Shown here: positions 41,441 through 50,561 of the stretch, one piece after another
Layout: each line of letters opens with the position of its first letter
Numbering within the stretch: the stretch's first letter is position 1
Notes under the pieces: generated by a model
What the model was told of the DNA's origin: nothing
Databases searched by the model: none
The model's input: only the letters and a program-made list of their open reading frames with translations
NCBI GenBank assembly: GCA_035652815.1
Contig: DASRDB010000019.1
Span: forward strand, 186,001-250,000
DNA: 64,000 nt
DNA from: DASRDB01 sp035652815
GTDB lineage: Bacteria > Chloroflexota > Ktedonobacteria > Ktedonobacterales > Ktedonobacteraceae
Reading direction: 5' to 3'
Program-made: the position numbers and the translations under genes

Positions 41441-42538
41441 CTACTCCATTGCGGCGGCGTTACGCGCCCACATTTCAACGGGATGGTCTCGCATAAAACC
41501 AGCGCCGCCTAAGACCTGTATCGCGTCGAGAGTGGCGGATTTGGCGATGCGCACTGCCTGGCTCTGCGCCGCTTCCGCATCACGCGCGAGCGTTTGCGTA
41601 TCGACGCCGCTATCCCATTCCGTGGCGGCTCGCCAGACCATCAAGCGCGCCGCGTCAAGCTTCATCGCCATTTCTGAGATCATGAAGGCGATGCCCTGAT
41701 ACGAGGCGATGGGCCGCCCGAAAGCGATGCGCTCTTTAGCGTAACCAATCGCGTATTCGAGCGCGGCGCGTGCCATGCCACAGGCGACTCCGGCGCGCAG
41801 GATGTTATAGAGCGTGGCTGCTCGTACCGCGCCGCTGTTCCCTTCCTGGCCAAGCAGACAACTCGCGGGAACGGGCGTATTGTGAAAGTAATATGATGCG
41901 CTAGGAGCCGCACTCAGGCCAAGCTTTTCGCTGTCTGCGCGTATCTCCAGTCCTGAAGCATCCTGGGGAAGCATCAAGGCAAGGAGACCTTCCGCGCCGT
42001 TTGTTCCTTCCAGGCGCGCTAACACAACACGCGGGCTAGAGTCTGCGCCGTGTATGACATCGCGTTTGGAGCCGTTGAGGATGTAGCGGTCTCCCTCACG
42101 CCGCGCTGTGGTGAGAATGTCAGAGAGCGTATAGCCGCCGGTATGCTCGGCAAAAGCAAAGCTGCCGCGCCGTGTAGAGCCGTTGTGTTCATCGGCAAAG
42201 GGAGCAATGTACTGCTCTTGCTGCTGTTCGTTTCCGGCGAAGAGAACCGCGAGTGGTCCCATCATAGAGCCGATGACGTTGAGAGCAAGCGCGCCATCGC
42301 CGAATCCCAGTTCCTCGGCAATCAGGGCGTAGGTGATGGCCTCGATGGGGCCGGAACCGCCGAACTGCTCAGGGAAAGGCGTGGTCAGGCCCGTCTGCGC
42401 CAGCGTTTGCAGAAGGAACGGGGAAATATCGCCGTTGCGTTCGGCTTCGCGCCCCTGGGGGCGTAGCTGTTCAACAGCCACGCTGCGCGCCAGGTTGCGT
42501 ATCTCTTCTTGCTCCTCGGTAGGGGCAAAGTTGAGCAT
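41441..42538 (-). CDS. Acyl-CoA dehydrogenase-family protein
   Basis: A 365-residue partner of the preceding dehydrogenase. It keeps EEQEEIRNLARSVAVEQLRP, GGSGPIEAITYALIAEELG, SYQGIAFMISEMAMKLDAAR and VLGGAGFMRDHPVEMWAR. The FAD-facing segment AFAEHTGGYTLSDILTTARR is less conserved than in the downstream copy, and I cannot place the catalytic Glu with confidence. Paired acyl-CoA dehydrogenase subunits acting on sterol or bulky side chains are known in Actinobacteria (FadE pairs); that this is such a heteromer is inference. Confidence 0.85.
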   Translation of the reverse strand: MLNFAPTEEQEEIRNLARSVAVEQLRPQGREAERNGDISPFLLQTLAQTGLTTPFPEQFGGSGPIEAITYALIAEELGFGDGALALNVIGSMMGPLAVLFAGNEQQQEQYIAPFADEHNGSTRRGSFAFAEHTGGYTLSDILTTARREGDRYILNGSKRDVIHGADSSPRVVLARLEGTNGAEGLLALMLPQDASGLEIRADSEKLGLSAAPSASYYFHNTPVPASCLLGQEGNSGAVRAATLYNILRAGVACGMARAALEYAIGYAKERIAFGRPIASYQGIAFMISEMAMKLDAARLMVWRAATEWDSGVDTQTLARDAEAAQSQAVRIAKSATLDAIQVLGGAGFMRDHPVEMWARNAAAME

Positions 42539-42541
42539 GAA

Positions 42542-43705
42542 CTATATCCTTTCGATAATCATGGCGTTTGCCATACCGCCGCCTTCACAGATGGTCTGAA
42601 GCCCATAGCGTCCGCCACTGCGCTCCAGTTCGTTTACCAGGAATGTCGTCAATCGCGCACCGGATGCACCCAGTGGATGACCAATAGCGACCGCGCCGCC
42701 GTTCACGTTGACCTTCGACATGTCCGCCCCGGTCTCCTTCTGCCATGCCAGAACCACGCTGGCGAAGGCTTCGTTGATCTCGATGCGATCCATCTGGTCG
42801 AGTGTCAGCCCTGCCTTTTTCAGCACCTTCGCGGTTGCGGGAATGGGGGCAGTCAGCATATAAATGGGATCGTCACCTGCCAGCGCGAAGGCAACGAAGC
42901 GGGCGCGTGGTTTCAGCCCTAGCTTCTCAGCCGTTTCACGCTCCATAATGAGAACGGCAGCTGCGCCATCGCTGATCTGCGAAGAGTTGCCTGCCGTAAT
43001 CAGTCCGTCCGGCTTGAAGGCTGGCTTCAGGCTTGCCATCTTCTCCATGCTGGTGTCGGTGCGGATACCCTCGTCAACCTCGAACAGGCTGGTGGTGCCA
43101 TCCTCGTTTTTCACCTCGATAGGTAGTATCTGGCTCTTGAAGCGTCCCTCGGCGGTCGCCTGCGCCGCTCGCCGATGGCTTTCCAGGCTGAAAGCGTCGA
43201 GGTCTTCGCGGCCCAGTTCCCATTTCTTCGCCAGTAGTTCCGCACTGATGCCCTGATGAACCAGCCCATTATCGTAGCGTTTTTGCATCTTGGGGCCAAA
43301 GGGCGCGCCGGGGCCACTGGCATACGAAGAACCCATCGGCACGCGTGTCATCACCTCGACGCCGCCCGCGATGGCGATATCATAAGCGCCGCTAATTACG
43401 CCCTGGGCGGCGAAGTGAATCGCCTGCTGGCTCGACCCGCACTGGCGGTCAACGGTCGTGCCGGGAACGCTTTCGGGGAAGCCTGCCGCCAGCACAGCGT
43501 TGCGCCCAATATTCAGGCTCTGCTCGCCAACCTGGCTGACACAGCCCACAATTACATCTTCAACTAAAGCGGGGTCAAGACCGGTGCGTTTTACCAGCGT
43601 CGATAAAACCTCGGCCATCAAATCTACGGGGTGCCAATCTTTCAAGCGACCGTTGCGCCGCCCAACCGGCGTGCGAACGGCATCGATAATCACTGCTTCG
43701 CGCAT
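42542..43705 (-). CDS. Acetyl-CoA C-acyltransferase (thiolase)
   Basis: A 387-residue thiolase that splits 3-ketoacyl-CoA with CoA, or condenses acetyl-CoA. The nucleophilic Cys is in VDRQCGSSQQAIHFAAQ. The other catalytic parts are INEAFASVVLAW, GGAVAIGHPLGASGAR and CEGGGMANAMI. It starts the operon; the two acyl-CoA dehydrogenases follow after 3 and 2 bp. Together with the MaoC hydratase divergent-side neighbour it makes up most of a beta-oxidation spiral. Confidence 0.95.
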   Translation of the reverse strand: MREAVIIDAVRTPVGRRNGRLKDWHPVDLMAEVLSTLVKRTGLDPALVEDVIVGCVSQVGEQSLNIGRNAVLAAGFPESVPGTTVDRQCGSSQQAIHFAAQGVISGAYDIAIAGGVEVMTRVPMGSSYASGPGAPFGPKMQKRYDNGLVHQGISAELLAKKWELGREDLDAFSLESHRRAAQATAEGRFKSQILPIEVKNEDGTTSLFEVDEGIRTDTSMEKMASLKPAFKPDGLITAGNSSQISDGAAAVLIMERETAEKLGLKPRARFVAFALAGDDPIYMLTAPIPATAKVLKKAGLTLDQMDRIEINEAFASVVLAWQKETGADMSKVNVNGGAVAIGHPLGASGARLTTFLVNELERSGGRYGLQTICEGGGMANAMIIERI

Positions 43706-43823
43706 GCACTGCTCCTTGTTTCTGTGCAGTTCTGTTGTGGCAATAAAGGGGCCGTCACATCATTGTAGATGTTATTGTATCACGTTCGGAAGTATGTTTG
43801 CTGTGCTTTTGATGAGTTATGTT

Positions 43824-44273
43824 TCACTGTGAAAGTCGGATATTAGCAGGAAAGCCGCTAAACCGCGCCCGCAGCACCTCAACTCCATCCTGGTTCACGC
43901 ATGTAGCCTTCGCCCGCAACATGCGTTTCTCCATATCTTTCTCGATAATCGTGACCGTACAGGTAATCGTATCCCCAATATAAACGGCAGACGGGTACTC
44001 AAAATGCATCTCGGTTGCCAGCCAGCCAATCATGCCCCCGATATGCGTAATCATGCTGCTCGTCAACAAACCCGGAACGATGCGTCGGCCAAAGAAGCTG
44101 CCCTGCACAAACGTATCATCGATATGATAGGGGTTATAATCGCCCGTCACGCCACAAAACAGCGCCACATCTCCCTCAGTAAATGTGCGCCGCCACCCAA
44201 AAGTCTGTCCAACCTGTATTGAATCGAATGCCTCGCGTAATTGCTGTTTAAATTCCTGGCTTGTGCCTGGCAT
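43824..44273 (-). CDS. MaoC-like (R)-specific enoyl-CoA hydratase
   Basis: About 149 residues from the ATG at 44273, preceded by GGGAG. A single hot-dog domain: hydratase-2 motif GDYNPYHIDD with the Asp and His, then GRRIVPGLLTSSMI and GDTITCTVTIIEKD. The family hydrates trans-2-enoyl-CoA to (R)-3-hydroxyacyl-CoA (PhaJ-like), useful for beta-oxidation or polyhydroxyalkanoate supply. The frame extends to 44456 without a ribosome site. It sits 118 bp before the thiolase operon, same strand. Confidence 0.85.
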   Translation of the reverse strand: MPGTSQEFKQQLREAFDSIQVGQTFGWRRTFTEGDVALFCGVTGDYNPYHIDDTFVQGSFFGRRIVPGLLTSSMITHIGGMIGWLATEMHFEYPSAVYIGDTITCTVTIIEKDMEKRMLRAKATCVNQDGVEVLRARFSGFPANIRLSQ

Positions 44274-44372
44274 ACCTATGACTCCCTCTTGCAAAGAAAA
44301 TAAAGATAGTCTTTGTAATATTGATTGTAACTGATGGCATTGCGTAAGATAATATGCCAAAGGAGGGAATTT

Positions 44373-44933
44373 TTGCAATTGGATGGCAAACTGATTGACC
44401 GGGCTGCTGCATTGGCTGAACGCTACCTGGCCCCATTGGGAAATCGCTGGCTGCATGTCCAGGGCGTCGCTGAGAAGGCGCGCAAGGTGAGTAGGGCTTT
44501 TCCAGAAGAAGAGGGCATTGTGCTGGTCGCTTCTGCCTACTTACATGATATTGGGTACGCACCCGAACTCAAAAAGACAGATTTTCACCCCTTAGACGGA
44601 GCATATTATTTACGCTCATTGGGCTATCATAGGCTCGCTTCTCTGGTCGCGCACCATTCGGAAGCAATTTTTGAAGCACGTCTCAGAGGTCTTGAAACCG
44701 CCCTTTGTGAGTTTCCTCGCGAATATTCAGCGATAGCGGATGCGCTTACGTATTGCGATCAAACGGTTGGGCCAACAGGTAAAGCTGTGACCTTAGAGGA
44801 ACGTGTCAATGAGGTCTTGAGTCGTTATGGACAGACAGATATTGTCGTTCAAGCTCTTCATCAGTCAATATCTCCACTTTTTCATACCGTAGAAAAGACC
44901 CAAAGAAAGCTTTGGGTATATGATTTGGCGTAG
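44373..44933 (+). CDS. HD-domain phosphohydrolase-like protein
   Basis: About 186 residues from a TTG at 44373, which follows AGGAGGG at six bases; the ATG at 44334 has no ribosome site. Residues have NRWLHVQGVAEKA (first His) and SAYLHDIGYAPEL (HD pair), then FHPLDGAYYLRSLG and LVAHHSEAIFEA. HD domains are metal-dependent phosphohydrolases; the substrate is unknown. From memory, similar HD proteins stand beside XRE-DUF5919 genes in Actinobacteria, as here with the convergent neighbour. Confidence 0.82.
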   Translation: MQLDGKLIDRAAALAERYLAPLGNRWLHVQGVAEKARKVSRAFPEEEGIVLVASAYLHDIGYAPELKKTDFHPLDGAYYLRSLGYHRLASLVAHHSEAIFEARLRGLETALCEFPREYSAIADALTYCDQTVGPTGKAVTLEERVNEVLSRYGQTDIVVQALHQSISPLFHTVEKTQRKLWVYDLA

Positions 44934-44970
44934 TTGAATGGGCAGGCGCAGGTTATTTGCAGAAGAGAGC

Positions 44971-45705
44971 TTATGTGATTGGACTGGTAGTAGCCCATAC
45001 TGTTTCAAAATGTTTAGCAAAGGTTGTGAAAATGCCGTTTTGCTCAAGACAACGCAAATAAAGTAGGGGTGCTTTCGCTCCATGCTGTCCATAAAGATGA
45101 GGTGTCACTAGCATTTCATTATCAAAACGGAAAATCGAATTATACATCGAGGTAGCATGATAGCCGATTTCTATGCCACTACAGCCGTGAAGATCACGGA
45201 GATGAAATAGTGTGGTTTGGATAAGAGCCGGTAATGTTCCCCCTAATTGTTCTTCCTCATCGCGCAATTGCACAGCCTGACAAGTGGGATCAGCAAGAGC
45301 AATACGTATTTTGCAGCCGCTCGCGGCTTTCTCTTTCAGTAAGATCTCTAAATGAGAGTGCTGCTCCAATAGAAACTGCATGGCATATCCAAGTAGGTCA
45401 ATTTGTTTTTGTGCCTGCACAAAAAGGTTCCACCATACTACTGCTGGTAGGTCAGAGCGATGAGCATATACAGCCACTACTTCAGAGGTTCGAGCGTGAC
45501 TGGTGATATCTTCATCAGGCTTCGGCCAGAGAAAATCTTCATGTTCCTTGAGTAATTCAGCTATTTTCCAACGGTGACGTGGATGCGGGATGCGTCCTTT
45601 TAACCAGCGTTGCACCGTTTTAGGATCAACATTTGTTGCTCTTATGATAGCCTCGACATCGACACGGGCAGCAAGCATCGCATTTCGCAAACGTTCGTTT
45701 TCCAT
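44971..45705 (-). CDS. XRE-type HTH regulator with DUF5919-like PLD-fold domain
   Basis: A 244-residue protein. Residues 1-55 form an HTH (DVEAIIRATNVDPKTVQRWL). The rest (VWWNLFVQAQKQIDLLGYAM, EILLKEKAASGCKIRIALAD, EMLVTPHLYGQHGAKAPLLY) resembles the DUF5919 domain, whose core looks like half of a phospholipase-D fold. No HKD motif is seen, so it is perhaps a ligand-binding or inactive nuclease-like domain. AAGGAAAGGACAG precedes the ATG. Convergent with the HD-domain gene, and an inverted repeat in front is a probable operator. Confidence 0.78.
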   Translation of the reverse strand: MENERLRNAMLAARVDVEAIIRATNVDPKTVQRWLKGRIPHPRHRWKIAELLKEHEDFLWPKPDEDITSHARTSEVVAVYAHRSDLPAVVWWNLFVQAQKQIDLLGYAMQFLLEQHSHLEILLKEKAASGCKIRIALADPTCQAVQLRDEEEQLGGTLPALIQTTLFHLRDLHGCSGIEIGYHATSMYNSIFRFDNEMLVTPHLYGQHGAKAPLLYLRCLEQNGIFTTFAKHFETVWATTSPIT

Positions 45706-45766
45706 ACTGTCCTTTCCTTAGCTTGAGGTCTAACATGAGGTTAATTCTAGTATAACGTTTAATACA

Positions 45767-45804
45767 GGACGTTTCTACTATCTCGCGAAACGTCCCAAAA
45801 CGTC
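45767..45804. promoter_or_regulatory. Inverted and direct repeats upstream of the XRE regulator
   Basis: GGACGTTTC (45767-45775) and GAAACGTCC (45787-45795) are perfect inverted repeats with an 11-bp spacer. AACGTCCCAAAA follows as a second direct copy. The set lies about 60-100 bp before the regulator start and is a candidate binding site for it. Confidence 0.55.
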
Positions 45805-45890
45805 CCAAAACGCGGTTTAGAAGTCCCTCTGGCTCAAGTATGCTAGTTGTTGCGGAAAGTAATAGCTTGCCATGAAAAAAGACCGGTTCG

Positions 45891-45982
45891 CCTGTCATCC
45901 TGAGCGCAGCGAAGGATCTCCAGCCTCGACATGCGAATCGTCCGTCCAGCGCGAGATCCTTCGCTGCGCTCAGGATGACAGG
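45891..45982. repeat. Family-1 inverted repeat (copy 4)
   Basis: Perfect 29-nt arms, 45891-45919 and 45954-45982, with CCTGTCATCCTGAGCGCAGC at the outside and a 34-nt spacer. It lies in the gap between the XRE gene and two small genes. Confidence 0.9.
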
Positions 45983-46032
45983 TAAAGGCAGGTTGGTAAT
46001 GGCAAGTTGTTGTTCAAGGAAAGGACAAACGC

Positions 46033-46308
46033 ATGGATGAGTTAGCAGGGAAGAGCGAGGTTGCGCGGCTGATGAAGCGCATTGAGTTGGAAGAGATGGC
46101 GGCCCGGCAGGGTCTATTTGGCGTGGCAGTAGTTGCGCGGCATGAAATAATCAGCGCACGTATGACGCGGGGCGCGGAACGCATTTTGCGGCTGGTTGAA
46201 CAGGGCAAGGACGAAGAGGCTCAGGCGCTGCTCAATACCGAATACTGGCGCGAAGATGAAAAAGCTTCCCTTAACAACACTTCAGAAGAAAGGGGAGCGG
46301 AGCAATGA
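46033..46308 (+). CDS. Small helical protein of unknown function
   Basis: A 91-residue protein (ATG after AAGGACAAACGC) rich in Glu, Arg, Ala and Leu and predicted helical (VARLMKRIELEEMAARQGLF, RGAERILRLVEQGKDEEAQA). No family recognised. Its stop overlaps the next gene's ATG (ATGA), so the two proteins probably act together. Confidence 0.6.
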   Translation: MDELAGKSEVARLMKRIELEEMAARQGLFGVAVVARHEIISARMTRGAERILRLVEQGKDEEAQALLNTEYWREDEKASLNNTSEERGAEQ

Positions 46309-46655
46309 TGCAGGAACCGCTTCCGACTTTGCCGATAGGGATGGGTGATTTGCGTGCCTTGCGCTCGATTGTGCATAGCTACATGGCGTTACTGCGTCGC
46401 ACTGTCCCGCCCTCTCGCAAGCGTGAAGAGGAGATGGCCGTATTGCAGCGGCTTTATTTTCGCATGCAGGGCATTCCCGCCGATGCCGTTGAGGTGCGCG
46501 TCGATCTAACTGTATCGGAAATCCAGGCTTTGAGCAAGGCTATTTCCGGGTTCGCGGCCTTCGTGCGTCATAAAGTACCTGCCTCGCGCTATCGTGACGA
46601 AACGTTAGGGATGCTTGAGCAACTGCGCCAGGATTTGGTAGGAATGATACAGTGA
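46305..46655 (+). CDS. Small helical protein of unknown function
   Basis: A 116-residue protein that starts in an ATGA overlap with the previous gene. It has two similar segments, YMALLRRTVPPSRKREEEMA and FAAFVRHKVPASRYRDETLG, which look like an internal duplication of a helical unit. No known family. Convergent with the P450 gene four bases downstream. Confidence 0.6.
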   Translation: MMQEPLPTLPIGMGDLRALRSIVHSYMALLRRTVPPSRKREEEMAVLQRLYFRMQGIPADAVEVRVDLTVSEIQALSKAISGFAAFVRHKVPASRYRDETLGMLEQLRQDLVGMIQ

Positions 46656-46659
46656 TTCG

Positions 46660-47781
46660 CTATGCTGGCCTGAACACAATAGGTAACTTCCTATAGCCAT
46701 TCAGAATAAAGGATGGCATCAATTCCACTGGCGCATTCCGGTCACGCCGGATATCATGCAGGCGTTCAAGCATCATATTGAGGGCAACTTTTGCCTCAAG
46801 ACGTGCTAGTGGAGCGCCCAGGCAGAAATGGATGCCGTAGCCGAAAGCGAGATGGCGATTAGGCGAACGGCGAATATCGAACGTGTCGGCGTTGGGAAAT
46901 TGCTCATCGTCGCGGTTGGCCGAGGCGATCCAGGCCATCACGCCTGAACCCGCCGGAATCGTCTTCTCGCCGATGGTCGCATCGCTGAGCGTCACGCGGA
47001 ACATGGCTCGTACCGGAGATGTATAGCGCAACACCTCTTCAACTGCGTTCGGCATCAAATCAGGTTCCGCTCTCAGTTGCTCCATTGTCTCAGGATGTTC
47101 GTCGAAGCACCAGATGGCGTTGCCGAGCAGGTTGGTTGTGGTCTCATTGCCTGCCACGAGCAAGAGAACGCAGAAACCAAGTAATTCCTGGATGCTCAGG
47201 TGCTGGCCGTCGATTTGCGCATCCAGCAGGCCGCTAATCAGGTCGTTTCCTGGTTCCTTTCGGCGTTGTTCGATAATGTTGAGAAAGTACTGGCTCATCT
47301 CGGCCTGCGCATTTCCACCGCCGGACTGCCCGGCTCCCACCACCTCATCAGACCAGTGTTTGAAACGTTCGCGGTCGCTGGTTGGAATACCTAATAATTC
47401 GGCAATCACGATGACAGGCAAGGGATAGGCCAGATCTGCGATCACATCCATATGCCCTTGTGCCGCTACATTATCGAGCAATTCAGAGACGATTTCACTG
47501 ATGCGCGTTTCTAGCTGCGCGATGCGACGAGGAGTAAAGGCCTGCGACACCAGCGAGCGCAGTTGCCGGTGTCGCGGCGGGTCGGTATTGAGTAAACTGG
47601 CTTCCAGGGGCGTTTCCGAACCCATGTACTGTGAAGAGAATATGGCGTATTCAGATAGAACGCGCTGGACATCATTGTAACGGAAGACACTCCACGAACC
47701 GCGCTCGAAGTGAACGGGGTCGGTTTCGCGCATGGTGCGATACCAGGGATACGGGTTTGACCAGAAAGATGATTGGGACAC
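46660..47781 (-). CDS. Cytochrome P450
   Basis: A 373-residue soluble bacterial P450. The haem-binding loop is FGYGIHFCLGAPLARLEAKV with the proximal Cys, the I-helix has LLLVAGNETTTNLLGNA with the acid-alcohol pair replaced by Glu-Thr-Thr, and the K-helix is AVEEVLRYTSPV. It is short at the N-terminus (about 20-30 residues less than many P450s). It hydroxylates an unknown substrate; being in an operon with an acyl-CoA ligase and near mycofactocin dehydrogenases suggests oxidative breakdown of a terpenoid or lipid. Confidence 0.94.
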   Translation of the reverse strand: MSQSSFWSNPYPWYRTMRETDPVHFERGSWSVFRYNDVQRVLSEYAIFSSQYMGSETPLEASLLNTDPPRHRQLRSLVSQAFTPRRIAQLETRISEIVSELLDNVAAQGHMDVIADLAYPLPVIVIAELLGIPTSDRERFKHWSDEVVGAGQSGGGNAQAEMSQYFLNIIEQRRKEPGNDLISGLLDAQIDGQHLSIQELLGFCVLLLVAGNETTTNLLGNAIWCFDEHPETMEQLRAEPDLMPNAVEEVLRYTSPVRAMFRVTLSDATIGEKTIPAGSGVMAWIASANRDDEQFPNADTFDIRRSPNRHLAFGYGIHFCLGAPLARLEAKVALNMMLERLHDIRRDRNAPVELMPSFILNGYRKLPIVFRPA

Positions 47782-47792
47782 GAGATTTCCTT

Positions 47793-49358
47793 CTAATTGA
47801 CGTTCCTACTCTTCCCCGTCCAATATTTTTCGCGCAGGTCTCGCTTGAGTATCTTGCCAGCGCCGCTCTTGGGCAGGGGTTCGGTCGTAAATTCGATGCT
47901 ACGAGGAACTTTATATCCGGCGATTTGCGTGCGAGCGTGAGCGATTAGCTCGTCTTCAGTGACGCTCATACCCGGCTTGCACACGACCACCGCGTGTACA
48001 GCTTCTCCCCATGAGTCGTGGGGGATGCCGATAACTGCCGCTTCCAGTACTGCCGGGTGTGTATACAGGGCGTTCTCCACTTCCACCGAGTAGACATTTT
48101 CTCCACCGGAGATAATCATATCTTTAGCGCGGTCAACGATGTAGATGAAATTTTCCTCGTCAACAGTGGCGAGGTCACCTGTATGCATCCAACCGTCAAC
48201 GATGGCCGCGGCTGTCGCTTCATGCATCCTCCAATACCCTAGCATAACATTCGGCCCTCGCGTAAGGATTTCGCCGATTTCTCCAGGCTGCACATCTTCG
48301 TCTTGCGCATTGACTACGCGGACCTCCATGCCGAAGATTTCGCGTCCGCATGATGCCAGTCGGCGCATCTGCTCCGGCGGCCCATCGATGACATGATCGA
48401 GCGGGTCTAACACTGTTAAGAGGGGAGAGGTTTCGGTCATGCCGTATCCCTGCGCGAAAATCTGCCCCCATTTCTGCAAGCCCTTTCTCAGCAACTCAAT
48501 GGGCATGGGAGAAGCGCCATAGATGAGGCGGCGCAGGCTGGAAAGATCGTATTTGTCTACATCAGGGTGATTGAGAACGGCGTTGAGCATGGTCGGCACC
48601 AGGACGGTCGCTGTTACTTTTTCATTTTGAATGGCTTCCAGCGTCTGTACAGGATGGAACATAGGGATTATCACATGGCACGCACCCTGAAAAGTGATAC
48701 CGAAGACGGCCCCAGCATCGGCAAGGTGAAACATCGGCGCGGCATGCAGCCAGACATCGCGATTGTTCAAACCAAAGGCCAGTCCACTCAACGTCGCATT
48801 GGACACAATGTTTTTGTGCGTAAGCATGACACCTTTAGCGCGTCCGGTGGTTCCACCAGTGTAGTACAGCCCGGCGATGTCGTTCTCTTCCATGTCCTGG
48901 TCAACGCTCTCCAGCATGGTTGAGCCTTTGCTGATGACATCTTCGTAGTGAATCATGCTTTGGGGCGTCTCGTCGCCGTTGTAGATGACATATTCCAGCG
49001 ATGGAACCGTATCGCGCCCGGAGATGTACGAGGCAAAGGTTTTGTCCACGACCAGGATTTTAGCCTCGCTATCGTTGAGGATGAAGATGATCTCGGGCCG
49101 CGCCAGCCGGATATTGAGAGGAACAATGATTGCGCCCATGCGAGCGCAGGCCAGGTACAATTCCAGGTAACGGTGGCAGTTGAGTATGAGGACTGCCACA
49201 CGGTCTCCACGTATCACTCCTAGCGATGCCAGTCCTCGTGCCAGAGCATCGGTTCGCTGCTCTACTTCTTCCCAGGTATAGCGTGTTGTGCCGCAGACAA
49301 CGGCCTGCCGTGTGCCTGCAACCTTTCTAGCGTGTGCCAGTCCTTGAGGGATATTCAT
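47793..49358 (-). CDS. Acyl-CoA synthetase (AMP-forming ligase)
   Basis: A 521-residue ANL-superfamily enzyme that activates a carboxylic acid to its CoA thioester through an acyl-AMP. Motif YTGGTTGRAKGVMLTHKN binds the phosphates, YGMTETSPLL is A5-like, and WMHTGDLATVDEENFIYIVD, RAKDMIISGGENV and PKSGAGKILKRDLR end the catalytic path. It is 16 bp after the chelatase I-like gene and 11 bp before the P450. The substrate is unknown. Confidence 0.92.
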   Translation of the reverse strand: MNIPQGLAHARKVAGTRQAVVCGTTRYTWEEVEQRTDALARGLASLGVIRGDRVAVLILNCHRYLELYLACARMGAIIVPLNIRLARPEIIFILNDSEAKILVVDKTFASYISGRDTVPSLEYVIYNGDETPQSMIHYEDVISKGSTMLESVDQDMEENDIAGLYYTGGTTGRAKGVMLTHKNIVSNATLSGLAFGLNNRDVWLHAAPMFHLADAGAVFGITFQGACHVIIPMFHPVQTLEAIQNEKVTATVLVPTMLNAVLNHPDVDKYDLSSLRRLIYGASPMPIELLRKGLQKWGQIFAQGYGMTETSPLLTVLDPLDHVIDGPPEQMRRLASCGREIFGMEVRVVNAQDEDVQPGEIGEILTRGPNVMLGYWRMHEATAAAIVDGWMHTGDLATVDEENFIYIVDRAKDMIISGGENVYSVEVENALYTHPAVLEAAVIGIPHDSWGEAVHAVVVCKPGMSVTEDELIAHARTQIAGYKVPRSIEFTTEPLPKSGAGKILKRDLREKYWTGKSRNVN

Positions 49359-49374
49359 GATGTGCCTCTCCTGC

Positions 49375-50400
49375 TTAACTCAACTTCTTTCTTATAGCCT
49401 CCAATACTTCGCCAATGGAACGTGGAACCGATTGTAGCGGTAGTCGTTTCAAGCGATGGGCCAGCGCCATCGGTGCTATGGTATACACATGTTCCGGGGT
49501 GATGGTTTCCGCTCCGCTATAGGCCGCGTAAGTCTGCGCCGCTCTCCGCATTACAATATCGCCGCGATGCCCATCAATGTCAAGTTCAATATTAATCAGC
49601 GCTATAAGTTCCGCAATGTTACGAGGTACAGTAATTGAGGAAACCAGTTGCGCAGCGCGTGTAATACGTTTACGTAGTTCCTCTTCCGCAGGCGCGAACT
49701 CCGCAAGAAATGCTGCCGGGTTGGCCTCAAAACGCTCGCGCCGTTCAACGATTTCGACGCGCTGCTGTATATCTGAGATTGATGAAATATCCACACATAG
49801 CCCGAAGCGGTCAGTGAGCTGCGGGCGTAACTCGCCCTCTTCAGGGTTCATCGTTCCTACTAATAAAAAGCGCGCTGGATGACTGAAAGAAATGCCTTCG
49901 TGTTCAACGATATTGATGCCCATTGCCGCCGCGTCCAGTAGCACATCCACCACATAGTCGTCCAGCAGGTTCACCTCATCAACGTAGAGGATGCCCCGGT
50001 TGGCCTCCGCCAGCACGCCTGGCTCAAAACGGCGTCTACCTTCGCGTAAGGCATGTTCAATATCGAGTGTGCCCACAACGCGGTCTTCCGAAGCATTGAT
50101 TGGTAAATCCACAACACGCATCTGTCTTCGCGTTACCGGCAACCTTTCGCCAGCTTCATAACGCGCCCGGCACGAGTCGCACATCAGTTCAGGCGTATCT
50201 GGTGGGCAGGAAAACGGGCAATCCTCCATCACCGTTATTTCCGGCAGCACCGCCGCTAAGGCCCGCACTGCTGTAGATTTGGCCGTTCCCTTCTCGCCGC
50301 GAATCAAAACGCCGCCAATCGCGGGCGTGATGGCGTTGAGGAGCAGGGCCAGCTTCATCTCCTCCTGTCCCACTATCGCACTGAACGGGTAAATGTACAT
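49375..50400 (-). CDS. Magnesium-chelatase subunit I-like AAA+ ATPase
   Basis: A 341-residue AAA+ protein of the ChlI/BchI/CobS-like group. Walker A is RGEKGTAKSTAVRALA, Walker B ILYVDEVNLLDDYVVDVLL, and sensor parts LVGTMNPEEGELRPQLTDRF. It has the insert DCPFSCPPDTPELMC..C with four Cys that may bind zinc. Normally such an ATPase works with subunit D and a large subunit H or CobN to insert Mg or Co into a tetrapyrrole. The D-like gene is 1.3 kb upstream; no H/CobN is in the window. Confidence 0.85.
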   Translation of the reverse strand: MYIYPFSAIVGQEEMKLALLLNAITPAIGGVLIRGEKGTAKSTAVRALAAVLPEITVMEDCPFSCPPDTPELMCDSCRARYEAGERLPVTRRQMRVVDLPINASEDRVVGTLDIEHALREGRRRFEPGVLAEANRGILYVDEVNLLDDYVVDVLLDAAAMGINIVEHEGISFSHPARFLLVGTMNPEEGELRPQLTDRFGLCVDISSISDIQQRVEIVERRERFEANPAAFLAEFAPAEEELRKRITRAAQLVSSITVPRNIAELIALINIELDIDGHRGDIVMRRAAQTYAAYSGAETITPEHVYTIAPMALAHRLKRLPLQSVPRSIGEVLEAIRKKLS

Positions 50401-50461
50401 CCGATTCCTCTGTTTCCCTGATCGCGTTGTTTGCTAGATGAAATAGCGGGGAATATGCTCC

Positions 50462-50549
50462 CTGTCATCCTGAGCGGAGCGAAGGATCTCCGTCATCCAG
50501 CCGGATTGTACACCCAGCCCGCAGATCCTTCGCTGCACTCAGGATGACA
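50462..50549. repeat. Family-1 inverted repeat (copy 5)
   Basis: Arms at 50462-50489 and 50523-50549 begin CTGTCATCCTGAGCGGAGCG and differ by two bases between arms. It separates the alcohol dehydrogenase from the chelatase I-like gene. Confidence 0.85.
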
Positions 50550-50561
50550 TGCCGAAGCGAA

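Noticed and set aside
45626..45898. 90-residue open frame near the XRE regulator
   Set aside because: It runs across the regulator's promoter and operator repeats and overlaps its start in another frame.
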